Positions 22,164-32,705 of a stretch of DNA of 64,000 bases are shown here, piece by piece. Position numbers and translations under genes: made by a program. Source of the DNA: Lucinisca nassula (taxonomy: Eukaryota; Mollusca; Bivalvia; Lucinida; Lucinidae); the NCBI GenBank assembly GCA_963580285.1, contig OY757017.1:12970538-13034537 (forward strand). The letters are read 5' to 3'. Under the pieces are notes generated by a model. It was given only the letters and a program-made list of their open reading frames with translations. It was not told the DNA's origin and made no database searches. The first letter of the stretch is position 1, and every line of letters starts with the position of its first letter.

Positions 22164-22198
22164 GACACTTAACAGTCACATCATTAAAAAGACCTATG

Positions 22199-22372
22199 AT
22201 CGAAAAGCGAAAAGCAAACTCCCTTCTGAAATTCGCAAAGCGAAAAGTGAAAAGCAAACTAGCTTCTGAAAGTCGAAAAGCGAAAATCAAACTACTTTCT
22301 GATAGTCGAAAAGCGAAAAGCAAACTAACTTCTAAAAGTCGAAAAGCGAAACGCAAATTAACTTCTCCTTGC
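22199..22372 (+). repeat. 33-bp tandem repeat (AAGTCGAAAAGCGAAAAGCA)
   Basis: About five units in phase with each other. Because 33 is a multiple of 3, the plus frame 22049-22381 reads as an 11-residue basic repeat (SRKAKSKLTSK type) and the minus strand reads as a Phe/Ser-rich repeat. There is no sign that either is translated. Confidence 0.8.
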
Positions 22373-22856
22373 TCCCATTAAATTAAAATGTCTGTATGCT
22401 GGATTGGGTAATAGAGCTTATTCGGCAGTGCTATTTACACAGGTATCAGATACTACACACATTGGGTACAAACTCTGACAGCTGCTGTATGAATCTAATG
22501 GATTTTCAATGGAAATAGTCTGACCTTGGTACACATTACTTAGTTTATTTGGCTAATTAATGATATTAGGAAGAATATGAGTTCTACAAATTTTGATATA
22601 AAGTCTGTCAAAGAGTTACAGCAGTTTTTTTTAAGAATTGCGGAGTTATTTGCAGTGATAAAAAGAAAATTGATTTGGTAGAACTTTGTGAGAATTGTGT
22701 CAAACTTAACATGAGGCAGACCCTGATGGTTTGTTGGAAGACATAGCCGACATTTTAAGTGACAAATTATTTCTTGCAGATGGGCCAGCATTGCCACAAT
22801 ATAGACCCTGATCAGCCACAATGACATTAGATTCATCCCAGATATTTACATTATTT

Positions 22857-22966
22857 TGTTTGTTATGTGGTCTAACGTCCCCATATCATTTTGGAGACGT
22901 TGCTTCAAATTTTGTGGGGCATTGAGATGAAACGACATCTCAAGCCCTGCCGCCCTTTGAAACTAG
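22857..22966 (-). mobile_element. SINE-c 3' fragment, minus strand
   Basis: GTCTAACGTCCCCATATCAT, GGAGACGTTGCTTCAAATTT and ACATCTCAAGCCCTGCCGCC; truncated at the head side. Confidence 0.75.
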
Positions 22967-23330
22967 AAGCGATATTTATATTATAAAAGATCTATCGCTA
23001 TATCATGAATAACTGTCATTATTTTGAGCTCGCACAATTTAAGTCTAGAAGTGACTCAAATCAGCCTGCACATAAACGAAGTCTGGTAAACATTCTTTGT
23101 GTCACTTCAGTGATTCTGATGTGCACAAATTCTCACTGTGACAGTAGAGACACCGATCAAACTGTGCTAATATGCATGTTGCATAACAGTCTTTGCTTGG
23201 TGTACATGTAAACTGTAGGCATTTCTGTGCTCCACTTAATAAATATCTTTTATAGTAAGCATACCCAATGATGATTACCAATCACATCTGTGTTCAGTTG
23301 TTCATGGGGTCTTGCGCAGATTTCGAAAAC

Positions 23331-23616
23331 ACGCCTGTTCAAAAATATTGAAAATTTTAACACCAAAAATTGAAAAAATTTAGATGAGAAATTGATATTT
23401 CAAATTTCTTCTCAAAACATAAATAATTGGAACTCGTTAGAACCGCCTCAGCGAGGCCGTTTAACGAGTATCCACAAGGTCAATCTAGGTTTTTGAGCAG
23501 AAATAAAAATATCTACCTCAATAAACCCAATTTTTACTTTATATAAAGGTGGCGTTTAAGGTGGTGGTGGTGGTGGTGGTGGGGGGGGGGGATTATATAG
23601 GCATGTTTTCGTGATG
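23331..23616. mobile_element. MITE f (in unit 1)
   Basis: CGAAAACACGCCTGTTC to GGCATGTTTTCGTGATG, with a slightly broken centre GAACCGCCTCAGCGAGGCCG. It contains a (GGT)n/G11 run at about 23561-23591. Confidence 0.85.
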
Positions 23617-23739
23617 AGGCTTCGATCCATAATCAACATCTACCAAGTTTCATCCGTGGCTTTGGAAATGGGGGGAAATATTTCACTCCCGACATGTGTG
23701 GTTTTTTTTTGTCTGTAGCGACTATAACTTTTACATTTT

Positions 23740-24008
23740 CCCCGCCAATCGGGGCTTGCAGAAATAGATTGGGCGGCATGGTGCTTCCACGCAGAGCTGA
23801 AACTGTCCACACATGAGTACTGGTAAGCCGCTTAGAAGGACTAAGCCTGCCAAGGCAAAGTAGCGCGAGTCTTTTGGTTTCATTGAGCGGCAGGGCCTGA
23901 GATGTCATTTCATCTCGATGTTGGGTAAAAGTCCCACAAAATTGGAAGCAATGTCTCCGAAATGACCCAAATAGTGTTGACGGGGACGTTAAACCTCAAT
24001 GCAAACAA
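23740..24008 (+). mobile_element. SINE-c (in unit 1)
   Basis: CCGCCAATCGGGGCTTGCAG through GGACGTTAAACCTCAATGCA with (CAAA)n. Confidence 0.9.
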
Positions 24009-24081
24009 ACAATTCTACATTTCTCTCAAGCATACCTACTAGTTGACAATGTCTTGTATAAGATATGCACATTAAATTAAA

Positions 24082-24319
24082 AACGGGCCTCCGTGGCCTA
24101 GTGGATAAGAGCGCTGACTCTTAGTCATTAGGTCTCTCACCGCCGTAGGTTCGAGCCTCGCTCGGGTCACGTGTGAGACGCCAAGTTCTGCAACGGAAGG
24201 TCAGGTGGTTTTTCTCCGGGTACTCCGGTTTTCGCCCACCTCTGATTAACGATCGGCTCGATATGAGTGAAATAATCTTGAAAGGGCCGTAAAACCCAAA
24301 CCAAAAAAAAACAAAAAAA
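24082..24319 (+). mobile_element. SINE-e, full length, young insertion
   Basis: tRNA-like head GGGCCTCCGTGGCCTAGTGG with B box GGTTCGAGCCTCGCTCG, body TTCTCCGGGTACTCCGG, tail GGGCCGTAAAACCCAAACC with A-rich end. TSD ACATTAAATTAAA at 24069-24081 and 24320-24332. The second duplication unit has the empty site at about 25806-25818, so this inserted after the duplication. Confidence 0.95.
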
Positions 24320-24614
24320 ACATTAAATTAAATCAATAGCCAGATGATAAATAAAAATCATAATTCCTTCCAATACTACACCTGTGGACACAAAAGCGTT
24401 CAAACTTTGATGAGCTTCATTTCATTTTGACTTGAAACATCAATCAATATATCCTAACATCCTATGGACAGAAAGAAATTCAATACACACGGTGGTGTAC
24501 ATTTCATTTCTGACTCCTGCACTGTCCAATCAAAATACATCTCAAATGTCAATCAGAAAGTGTTAGCCAAATGAGACCAATCAATTGCTTGATCTAGTTT
24601 TAGAATTATTTGAT

Positions 24615-24795
24615 GTAAATTTGGAACGAGGACTTTCACTTAGACATTTAACCCTTAAATTCCTGTGCTGTAAGCAAACCATGTAGATCCTGATCAGACG
24701 CTGTGGTTTTTTTAGTGGCTCACTCTTCAATTCCTGTACTGTAAGCAAACAGTGTAGACCCTGATCAGACGCCGCATTCTGCGGCGTCTGATCTC
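24615..24795 (+). repeat. Tandem duplication, B segment copy 1
   Basis: Matches 27285-27465 (TAAATTTGGAACGAGGACTT ... GCGGCGTCTGATCT). It ends in the middle of palindrome g, directly joined to the second A segment. Confidence 0.9.
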
Positions 24796-25069
24796 AAATC
24801 AGCCTGCACATAAACGAAGTCTGGTAAACATTCTTTGTGTCACTTCAGTGATTCTGATGTGCACAAATTCTCACTGTGACAGTAGAGACACCGATCAAAC
24901 TGTGCTAATATGCATGTTGCATAACAGTCTTTGCTTGGTGTACATGTAAATTGTAGGCATTTCTGTGCTCCACTTAATAAATATCTTTTATAGTAAGCAT
25001 ACCCAATGATGATTACCAATCACATCTGTGTTCAGTTGTTCATGGGGTCTTGCGCAGATTTCGAAAACA

Positions 25070-25355
25070 CGCCTGTTCAAATATATTGAAAATTTTAACA
25101 CCAAAAATTGAAAAATTTTAGATGAGAAATTGATATTTCAAATTTCTTCTCAAAACATAAATAATTGGAACTCGTTAGAACCGCCTCAGCGAGGCCGTTT
25201 AACGAGTATCCACAATGTCAATCTAGGTTTTTGAGCAGAAATAAAAATATCTACCTCAATAAACCCAATTTTTACTTTATATAAAGGTGGAGTTTAAGGT
25301 GGTGGTGGTGGTGGTGGTGGGGGGGGGGGGATTATATAGGCATGTTTTCGTGATG
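25070..25355. mobile_element. MITE f (in unit 2)
   Basis: Copy of the 23331 element. The GGT/G run differs by a few bases, and single-base differences confirm two real copies rather than an assembly echo. Confidence 0.85.
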
Positions 25356-25476
25356 AGGCTTCGATCCATAATCAACATCTACCAAGTTTCATCCGTGGCT
25401 TTGGAAATGGGGGGAAATATTTCACTCCCGACATGTGTGGTTTTTTTGTCTGTAGCGACTATAACTTTTACATTTT

Positions 25477-25746
25477 CCCCGCCAATCGGGGCTTGCAGAA
25501 ATAGATTGGGCGGCATGGTGCTTCCACGCAGAGCTGAAACTGTCCACACATGAGTACTGGTAAGCCGCTTAGAAGGACTAAGCCTGCCAAGGCAAAGTAG
25601 CGCGAGTCTTTTGGTTTCATTGAGCGGCAGGGCCTGAGATGTCATTTCATCTCGATGTTGGGTAAAAGTCCCACAAAATTGGAAGCAATGTCTCCGAAAT
25701 GACCCAAATAGTGTTGACGGGGACGTTAAACCTCAATGCAAACAAA
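25477..25746 (+). mobile_element. SINE-c (in unit 2)
   Basis: Copy of 23740-24008, with the same short 5' end. Confidence 0.9.
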
Positions 25747-25863
25747 CAATTCTACATTTCTCTCAAGCATACCTACTAGTTGACAATGTCTTGTATAAGA
25801 TATGCACATTAAATTAAACCAATAGCCAGATGATAAATAAAAATCATAATTCCTTCCAATACT

Positions 25864-26192
25864 ACACCTGTGGACACAAAAGCGTTCAAACTTTGATGAG
25901 CTTCATTTCATTTTGACTTGAAACATCAATCAATATATCCTAACATCCTATGGACAGAAAGAAATTCAATACACACGGTGGTGTACATTTCATTTCTGAC
26001 TCCTGCACTGTCCAATCAAAATACATCTCAAATGTCAATCAGAAAGTGTTAGCCAAATGAGACCAATCAATTGCTTGATCTAGTTTTAGAATTATTTGAT
26101 GAATGACATTTGCTTGTCAAACTAACTTGATGCAAAGAGATTCATTGAAAGTTATTTCACAGGAGTTTGAACGCTTTTGTGTCCACAGGTGT
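25864..26192. mobile_element. MITE h with about 29-bp TIRs
   Basis: The left end ACACCTGTGGACACAAAAGC then GTTCAAACT is matched exactly in reverse complement by the right end AGTTTGAACGCTTTTGTGTC then CACAGGTGT. No transposase. The TSD is not obvious. Related, decayed copies lie at 24378-24614 (right side lost), 57085-57200 and about 62690-62990. Confidence 0.85.
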
Positions 26193-26481
26193 ATCAAATC
26201 ATTCTTTCATGAATGAAAAAAATCTTCTATCAGGTCAATATTAACAGACAAAAATAAACAAAGACAGGAATTTGACAGACTTCTCCTAGTGCATAGCTAT
26301 ATAATATTCTAGCTGTTTGTACCCAAATGAGGTAAACTTAACACACAGCATATGCTTATCAGCTACTACCGGAGTAGGCCCATTCAAACAGTGCACAGAT
26401 CGTCCACAACACCGAGGGGTAATAGTTTTGACTATTTCCCAAACAGGCATAAAAACTGTATATAATTAACCAGTCCCTTAT

Positions 26482-26709
26482 TTGACCGGCCCCGATAGCT
26501 CAGTTGGTAGAGTGTCCGCTCCGGGGAACGGAAGGTCACGGGTTCAATCCCGGGCCGCGACATACCAAAGTCGTTAAAAATGGTACTAGCTGCTCCTCGC
26601 TTGGCACTCAGATTTACGGGGTAGAGCTAGGACTGGTCGACCCAGTGTCAGGATAATGTGACTGGGTGTGGTATGACAGAAAAATTGTTGAAAGCGACGT
26701 TAAACCCGA

Positions 26710-26753
<44 letters not shown>
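26482..26753 (+). mobile_element. SINE-d, tRNA-derived, full length
   Basis: Head GGCCCCGATAGCTCAGTTGG with B box GGGTTCAATCCC, and body GGACTGGTCGACCCAGTGTC. The tail GAAAGCGACGTTAAACCCGA is followed by (AC)n. TSD ACCAGTCCCTTAT at 26469-26481 and 26754-26766. The head looks like a tRNA but runs into the body, so it is not a tRNA gene. Confidence 0.94.
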
Positions 26754-26756
<3 letters not shown>

Positions 26757-26950
26757 AGTCCCTTATATAAAGTGTTATGCTATATTATTGACTATTTGAT
26801 GAGTTTTAACCAGTTTCAACTTGAATGATCTATGTCACTGTCCATTGGACGACTCGATTGGTTTTCCATTTATCATCTTTACAACGCCCAGCACAGTAGA
26901 AGCGGGAACAATATATAGGCAACGGTACGTGGCAGCTTCAAAGAAATGCC

Positions 26951-27246
26951 AGCCCGCCCATCGGGGCTTGAAGAAATAGATGGGATGCATGATGCTTCCA
27001 CGCAGAGCTGAAAGCGACCCGCACACGAGTACTGGTAAACCGCTTAGAGGATCTTAGCCTGCCCAGGCTAAGCGTTGCGAGTGTAGGATCGTCCGTTCTT
27101 ATAAAACCTATTGGTTTCATTGGGTGGCAGGGATTGAGATGTCTTTTTATCTCAATGTCGGGTAAACGTCCTTCAAAATTGGAATCAACGCCTCCAAAAT
27201 GACCTTTACAGTGTTGACGGGGATGTTTAACCTCATATCAAACAAA
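26951..27246 (+). mobile_element. SINE-c
   Basis: GCCCGCCCATCGGGGCTTGA to GGATGTTTAACCTCATATCA; full length with a slightly altered tail. Confidence 0.88.
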
Positions 27247-27284
27247 ATCAAAGCACTGAGAGCACTGGTGGGTCGATTGTCTCC

Positions 27285-27465
27285 GAGTGTAAATTTGGAA
27301 CGAGGACTTTCACTTAGACATTTAACCCTTAAATTCCTGTGCTGTAAGCAAACCATGTAGATCCTGATCAGACGCTGTGGTTTTTTTAGTGGCTCACTCT
27401 TCAATTCCTGTACTGTAAGCAAACAGTGTAGACCCTGATCAGACGCCGCATTCTGCGGCGTCTGA
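27285..27465 (+). repeat. Tandem duplication, B segment copy 2
   Basis: Counterpart of 24615-24795. Here palindrome g is complete (27419-27485), showing that copy 1 was cut through its right arm. Confidence 0.9.
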
Positions 27466-27485
27466 TCTGGGTCTACACTGTTTGC
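27419..27485. repeat. Palindrome g, intact
   Basis: GCAAACAGTGTAGACCCTGA and TGGGTCTACACTGTTTGC around GACGCCGCATTCTGCGGCGTC. Confidence 0.92.
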
Positions 27486-27943
27486 CAAGTCCAAACCATG
27501 ATTCCAGCCCAGATTTTACAGATTACCCTTTAACGCAACACGCTTCTCTGCTATTTTCTGTAAATAAGTTACATTGATTTCGACAGTTACGTGGACAACA
27601 GCACGAATTCAGTTTCTGTCCTTTATAACATTGGATCGATTGTAAACCAATCGACCCAACAAAACAATTCAAAGAAATGTAAACAAGGCCGTATGAGTGA
27701 TTCAGATCACACAGTAAAGCATCCAGTCAATCAATCAGTGATGCCTTTTCATCACGAAAACACGCCTATATAATTTTGACTCCATTGAACCCCACTTTTA
27801 TATAATAAGACTGGGGTTTCCGGGGGTATACCATATTTTTCTTATTTCTGCTCTAAAATATAGATGGTGGGTACTCGTTAGAACCGCCTCGATGAGGCTG
27901 TTCGAACGAGTGCCCACAATCTATATTTTGAGCAGAAATAAAA

Positions 27944-30475
27944 ACAAGAGGCCCATGGGCCACTACGCTCACCAGAGGTCATGTGGTTTATACCATATAC
28001 ATGCAAGGTGCCCATCTTGGTCATGTGACAATACCACGAATAATGTTTAATTGCCTCACCCCCATAGAGGCTTTTCATGTAATTTGGTTTCAATCAGCAC
28101 AGCTCTTTTACTGGAGAAAAAGATAAAAATATACTGAATCAGAACCATCCAAGACAAAGGTCAGTAATGACCTTGACCTTTGGAATCGATAAACTTCCAT
28201 TAAGCTAACTGCAAATATCATTTTAGATGTCACAGCCTACCAGGCAATCAGAAATATCCACTTCTTTGCCATTTTTCCATACAAATGTCTAAGTGACCAA
28301 ATTTGACTTTGACATAAACAGGTCAAGGTCAACCAAAGGTCATCATTTGAACAAACTTGGTAGGGCCAGAGTCCCTGATGCTGCATACCAAGTTTCAAGA
28401 TCATCGGCCATTCGGTTCTTGAGAAGAAGATTTTAAAAGGTTTTTACCATATATGTCAGCCATTCCTCACGAACAAATTTTCGTTCCCTCATTCCATAGA
28501 GGTTCCACATGTTATTTGGTTTCAACTGGCCAAGTAGTTAAAGTGAAGAAGAAGATAAAAATACTGAATCTGAGGCGTCCTGGACAAAGGTCGGTAAATG
28601 ACCTTGACCTTTGGAACTGATAAACCTCCATTTAGCTGAAGGTAAATACCATTTCTGATGCCACTAGTTAATATACAATCAGAAAAATCCACTGTTTTGC
28701 CATTTTTCCATACAAATGTCTACGTGACCAAATTTGACCTTGACGTAAAACAAGTCAGGGTCAACCTAAGGTCATCATTTGAACAAATTTGGTATGGCCA
28801 GAGTCTCTGATGCTGTATACCAAGTTTCAAGATCATCGGCCATTCGGTTCTTGAGAAGAAGATTTTTAAACGTTTTTACCATATATGGGCATGGCGGCCA
28901 TATTGGTCATGTGACCCAGTCCTCACGAACAAACTTTCGTTCCCTCATTCCATAGAGACACCACATGTAATTTGGTTTCAATAGGCCAAGGAGTTTAAGT
29001 GTAGAAGATAAAAATACTGAATCTGAGGCGTCCTGGACAAAGGTCGTAAATGACCTTGACCTTTGGACCTGATAACCTTCCATTCAGCTGATTGTAAATA
29101 CCATTTCTGATGCCACTAACTAATCTACAATCAAAAAAATCCACTGTTTTTGCCATTTTTCTGTACAAATGTCTAAGTGACCAAATTTGACCTTGACGTA
29201 AAACAGGTCATGGTCAACCTAAGGTCATCATTTGAACAAACTTGGTAGGGCCAGAGTCCCTGATGATGTATACCAAGTTTCAAGATCATCGGCCATTCGG
29301 TTCTTGAGAAGAAGATTTTTAAAGGTTTTTACCATATATGGGCATGGCGGCCATATTGGTCATCTGACCCAGTCCTCACGATTTAACTTTCAGTCCCTCA
29401 TTCCACAGAGGCTCCACATGTAATTTGGTTTCAATTGGCCCAGTAGTTTAAGTGAAGAGGAAGATAAAAATACTGAATCTGAGGCGTCCTGGACAAAGGT
29501 CGGTAAATGACCTTGACCTTTGAAACTGATAAACTTTCATTCAGCTGATTGCAAATACCATTTCTGATGCCACTAGCTAACACACAGTCAGAAAAATCCA
29601 CTGTTTTGCCATTTTTACATACAGATGTCTTAGTGACAAAATTTGACCTTGACGTAAAACAGGTCAAGGTCAACCGAAGGTCATCATTTGAACAAAATTG
29701 GTAGTGCCCGAGTCCCCGATGCTGCATACCAAGTTTCAAGATCATCGGCTATTCGGTTCTTGAGAAGAAGATTTTTAAAGGTTTTTACCATATATGGGCA
29801 TGGCAGCCATATTGGTCATGTGACCCAGTCCTCACGAACAAACTTTCGTTCCCTCATTCCATAGAAGCACCATATGTAATTTGGTTTCAATTGGCCAAGG
29901 AGTTTTAGTGAAGAAGATAAAAATACTGAATCTGAGGTGTCCTGGACAAAGGTCGGTAAATGACCTTGACCTTTGGAACTGATAACCTTCCATTTAGCTG
30001 ATTGTAAATACCATTTCTGATGTCACTAACTAATCTACAATCAGAAAAATCCACTGCTTTTGCCATTTTTCCAAACAAATGTCTAAGTGACCAAATAGGA
30101 CCTTGGCGTAAAACAGGTCAAGGTCAACCTAAGGTCATCATTTGAACAAACTTGGTAGGGCCAGAGTCCATGATGCTGTATACCAAGTTTCAAGATCATC
30201 GGCCATTCGGTTCTTGAGAAGAAGATTTTTAAAGGTTTTTACCATATATGGGCATGGCGGCCATATTGGTCATGTGACCCAGTCCTCCCGAACAACCTTT
30301 CGTTCCCCCTTCCCATAGAGGCTCCACATGTAATTTGGTTTCAACTGGCCAAGTAGTTTCAGAGGAGATGTTGTTTGAAAATGTTGACGACGCAGACGCA
30401 GACGACGACGACGACGACGGACGACGGACAATGCCTATACTATAAGCTCCCCCAGAGCCTTCGGCTCTGGTGAGC
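27944..30475 (+). mobile_element. Tandem-core element, possibly Helitron-like
   Basis: It begins ACAAGAGGCCCATGGGCC (a self-complementary start). It holds about five tandem units of about 455 bp, then a GACGACGAC-rich segment (about 30385-30430), and ends with a hairpin CCAGAGCC-TTC-GGCTCTGG (30452-30470) five bases from the end, TGAGC. It is flanked by TAAAA on both sides (27939-27943 and 30476-30480). No protein is encoded. A terminal 3' hairpin and tandem core recall non-autonomous Helitron/Helentron-type or pearl-type bivalve elements; the class is inference. Confidence 0.75.
28390..30340 (+). repeat. About 455-bp tandem repeat array
   Basis: AGTTTCAAGATCATCGGCCA-like sequence starts at about 28391, 28823, 29276, 29732 and 30186, giving spacings of 432, 453, 456 and 454. 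Each unit carries AAATGACCTTGACCTTTG, TTTGACCTTGACGTAAAACA and CCTAAGGTCATCATTTGAAC. Short frames in the array are not conserved between units. Confidence 0.92.
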
Positions 30476-30670
30476 TAAAAATATCACACTTTTTCATCAT
30501 AAAATTTTCATTTTTTCGGCGATAAAGGTGGCAATGTATTTGTATAGGCGTGTTTGCGTAATGTTCTATTTGAAAATCATAGAGCCGCATTGTAATGGAG
30601 GGGGCAGCCATTCCACACAATTAGTGTTCGACGCATGTCATCTATAACAATGGCATTCCCACTTTTCTCC

Positions 30671-30957
30671 GGCCTCCGCCCATCGGAGCTTGGAGAAATA
30701 GATTGAGCTGCACGGTTCTTCCTCGCAGAGCTGAAGCGGATCGCACATGATTACTGGTAAACCGCTTAGTGGATCTAAGCCTGCCCAGGCAAGGTGGTGC
30801 GAGTCGGACCGTCCGTGCATATAAGCATTGTTGGTTTCTTTGGACAACAGAATTTGAGATGTCATTTTATTTCAATGTACCCACACAATTGGAAGATCTC
30901 CAAAATGACCTATTGTTGACGGGGGTGTTAAACCTCAAACCTCAAATCATTCAAACA
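30671..30957 (+). mobile_element. SINE-c
   Basis: CTCCGCCCATCGGAGCTTGG through GGGTGTTAAACCTCAAACCT. The tail shows a small CCTCAAA duplication, and the 3' body has lost part of GTAAAAGTCCC. Confidence 0.85.
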
Positions 30958-32049
30958 AGAAAAATACTTCTCTCTAAATATAAAGTGTTCTTAAAGGAAT
31001 CATTTACTTCAGTTCCTAAGTGCTGAGGTTGATACTACGGTGTTGACGTCAGTACTCAAGTACTGATTTAAATAGCTATATTATATCTTTATTTTTTGCA
31101 GTATAAATTCTATTTTTTCTAAAACTAAGACTTACTTGTCAGGTGAGACATGTATCTTAGCGGATTTGGTTGCCACTTTTTGTTATATTTTTAATTTTGA
31201 AAGACTCGCTACTTTGGACATCTCCTTCCTGATGCCCGGGACTTCCGTGGAGCGTGGGCCATGTTTTCTAATGTTGGCTTGGTGGAGGACGCCTATAAGC
31301 CCGCGGGTGGGCGTCTCTTGCCTGATGCCTCCAGTTGACCTGTCTCATGAGCTACGTCGGTCGGTGTGTGCTCGGAGGGGGATGTGCTGTGTTTGACGGG
31401 TCTTGCCAACCATCCGTTTCGGTTTCATAATTTTGGGGTTGAGACACATTGATGAAGATTAAATATCAGAAAGGCCTTTGTGTCACTAAATTTGGTATAG
31501 TGACGCCTTAATTACTTCATGTACACGGCATTTATATAAAATGTAATCCTGATGTCCGAGTTGCCACCTATTAAATTAAAATGTGTGTGTGCTGGATTGA
31601 GTAATAAAACAGTTATTTGATGGCTGTTTGGACAAATAATGCCCATCGGAGTTGAGGACAACATCCGATGCCTTTGGCCTCGGCTGCGCCTCGGTTCATA
31701 AATTCGTATTCCTCGGGGTGACATTTTTCACCATTGCAAAATTCATATACATGTATTATCTTCTGCCAGTGTACTATGTGGCGACTTTTAATTCCTAGCT
31801 ACACTGAATGATCGAATAATTGCCGGATATTTTTTTTGTAGTAATTGGGCACCATTTCTATTCTTGAATATCCTGTTTCTTTACTACTCAAGGTCGAATA
31901 CAGTTCGACTGGCGCCTAATTATTACGGGAAATGCAACGGACAACAATTTGCTTAGGTTTGTATTTTCAGCGAGGTCTTTCATAACTTTGTCAGCTAAAA
32001 GATATTCTTGAGAACACATAGAAATGCAAATTAAACTATAGTCTTAAGA
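30958..32049. other. Unassigned stretch
   Basis: The frame at 31136-31396 is open but has no recognisable motif, no paralogue here and a Cys/Arg-rich end. A small hairpin GACGCCTATAAGCCCGCGGG then TGGGCGTC lies at about 31288-31316. Nothing else stands out. Confidence 0.35.
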
Positions 32050-32281
32050 GGAATGGGAACACCTGGTAGATTTTTTTTGCCATTTTTCAAAGGGAGACAA
32101 CTTTTGGAACTTTCTGTTCGCTCTCCTATAAACCCTGTTCCACGGAAAGAGGGGTCTACTCTTAAAGGAAAGCATTTACTCCTCCGGAGCAAATGCTTTC
32201 CTTTAAGAGTTGACCCCTATTGGCGGCGGAGACAAAAATACTTTAACAGGCGTTGCCTTCCCTGAAGGTGTTCCCATTCCC
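32050..32281. mobile_element. Palindromic MITE with GGAATGGGAACACCT ends
   Basis: The 15-bp terminal inverted repeats are exact: GGAATGGGAACACCT at the left, AGGTGTTCCCATTCC at the right. The centre (about 32150-32216) folds on GGGGTCTACTCTTAAAGGAA / TTCCTTTAAGAGTTGACCCC with the apex CTCCTCCGGAG. The outer parts are not symmetric. No coding capacity. Confidence 0.85.
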
Positions 32282-32502
32282 CAAAGGAAACTGTGCACGG
32301 TCTTGTATCAATGCCACTAATGAAATCTTTCTTGGTTGATTGCTTATGAATCAGTCAAAAGTTACCATCCACAGAAGCTTCCCACCTGCTCTTGTCCACG
32401 TGACTATCGCTGGCCATGTACAAAATCCAGGTACCGGTAATTTATAGCAGCGCTAGTCTTAATAGCGCTTTGTTAAAAATAAAATCTCGACAAGGCTTGT
32501 GA

Positions 32503-32705
32503 TTTGTTTAGATTGAGGTCTAACGTCCCCATCAAAGTTGTGTTATACCAATGCACATAAGTATTTTGGTTTCATTAGCTGGCAGGGCTTGAGATGTCAT
32601 TTCATCTCAATGCCGGGTAAAAGTTACACAAAATTGGAAGCAATGCCTCCAAAATGACATATACAGTGTTAACGGGGACGTTAAACCTCAAATCAAACAA
32701 ATCTT
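32503..32705. mobile_element. Foldback SINE-c (two 3' ends, opposed)
   Basis: It opens with a minus-strand 3' tail (GTTTAGATTGAGGTCTAACGTCCCC). It then switches near 32540-32555 to a plus-strand 3' half (TTGGTTTCATTAGCTGGCAG ... GACGTTAAACCTCAAATCAA). Both SINE heads are missing. Confidence 0.8.

Larger units (their letters stand above)
23055..24614 (+). repeat. Tandem duplication, unit 1 (A segment)
   Basis: Nearly identical to 24796-26101, with scattered single-base differences, starting at CAAATCAGCCTGCACATAAA. It includes MITE f, SINE-c and the left part of MITE h. Unit 1 alone carries SINE-e (24082-24319). It stops inside MITE h at TTATTTGATG, where the sequence jumps to the B segment. 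Confidence 0.92.
24796..26101 (+). repeat. Tandem duplication, unit 2 (A segment)
   Basis: Second copy of 23055-24614 without SINE-e. It continues uninterrupted through the whole of MITE h and on to the second B segment at 27285. Confidence 0.92.
27750..30563. mobile_element. MITE f split by a 2.5-kb element
   Basis: The left part 27750-27943 starts CATCACGAAAACACGCC and holds the hairpin. The right part 30476-30563 resumes at AAAAATATCACACTTTTTCA and ends AGGCGTGTTTGCGTAATG. Joined, they match uninterrupted MITE f copies such as 59644-59920. Confidence 0.88.

Noticed and set aside
22049..22381. Basic Lys/Arg-rich protein of 110 residues
   Set aside because: Produced by a (CACT)n run followed by a 33-bp tandem repeat; no start context or homologue within the window.
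23055..26101. Assembly artefact explanation for the near-identical duplication
   Set aside because: The copies differ by point changes, G/T run lengths, a SINE insertion and a deletion joint, which argues for two real copies, although a haplotype fusion cannot be fully excluded without read depth.
26487..26565. Apparent tRNA gene (TAGCTCAGTTGG ... GGTTCAATCC)
   Set aside because: It is the head of SINE-d: it runs into the SINE body and tail with a TSD, and lacks a clean acceptor stem end. The same holds for the heads at 3690, 8530, 24082 and 53590.
31136..31396. 86-codon frame with Cys/Arg-rich end
   Set aside because: No recognised motif and no paralogue; length is within chance expectation for this GC content.
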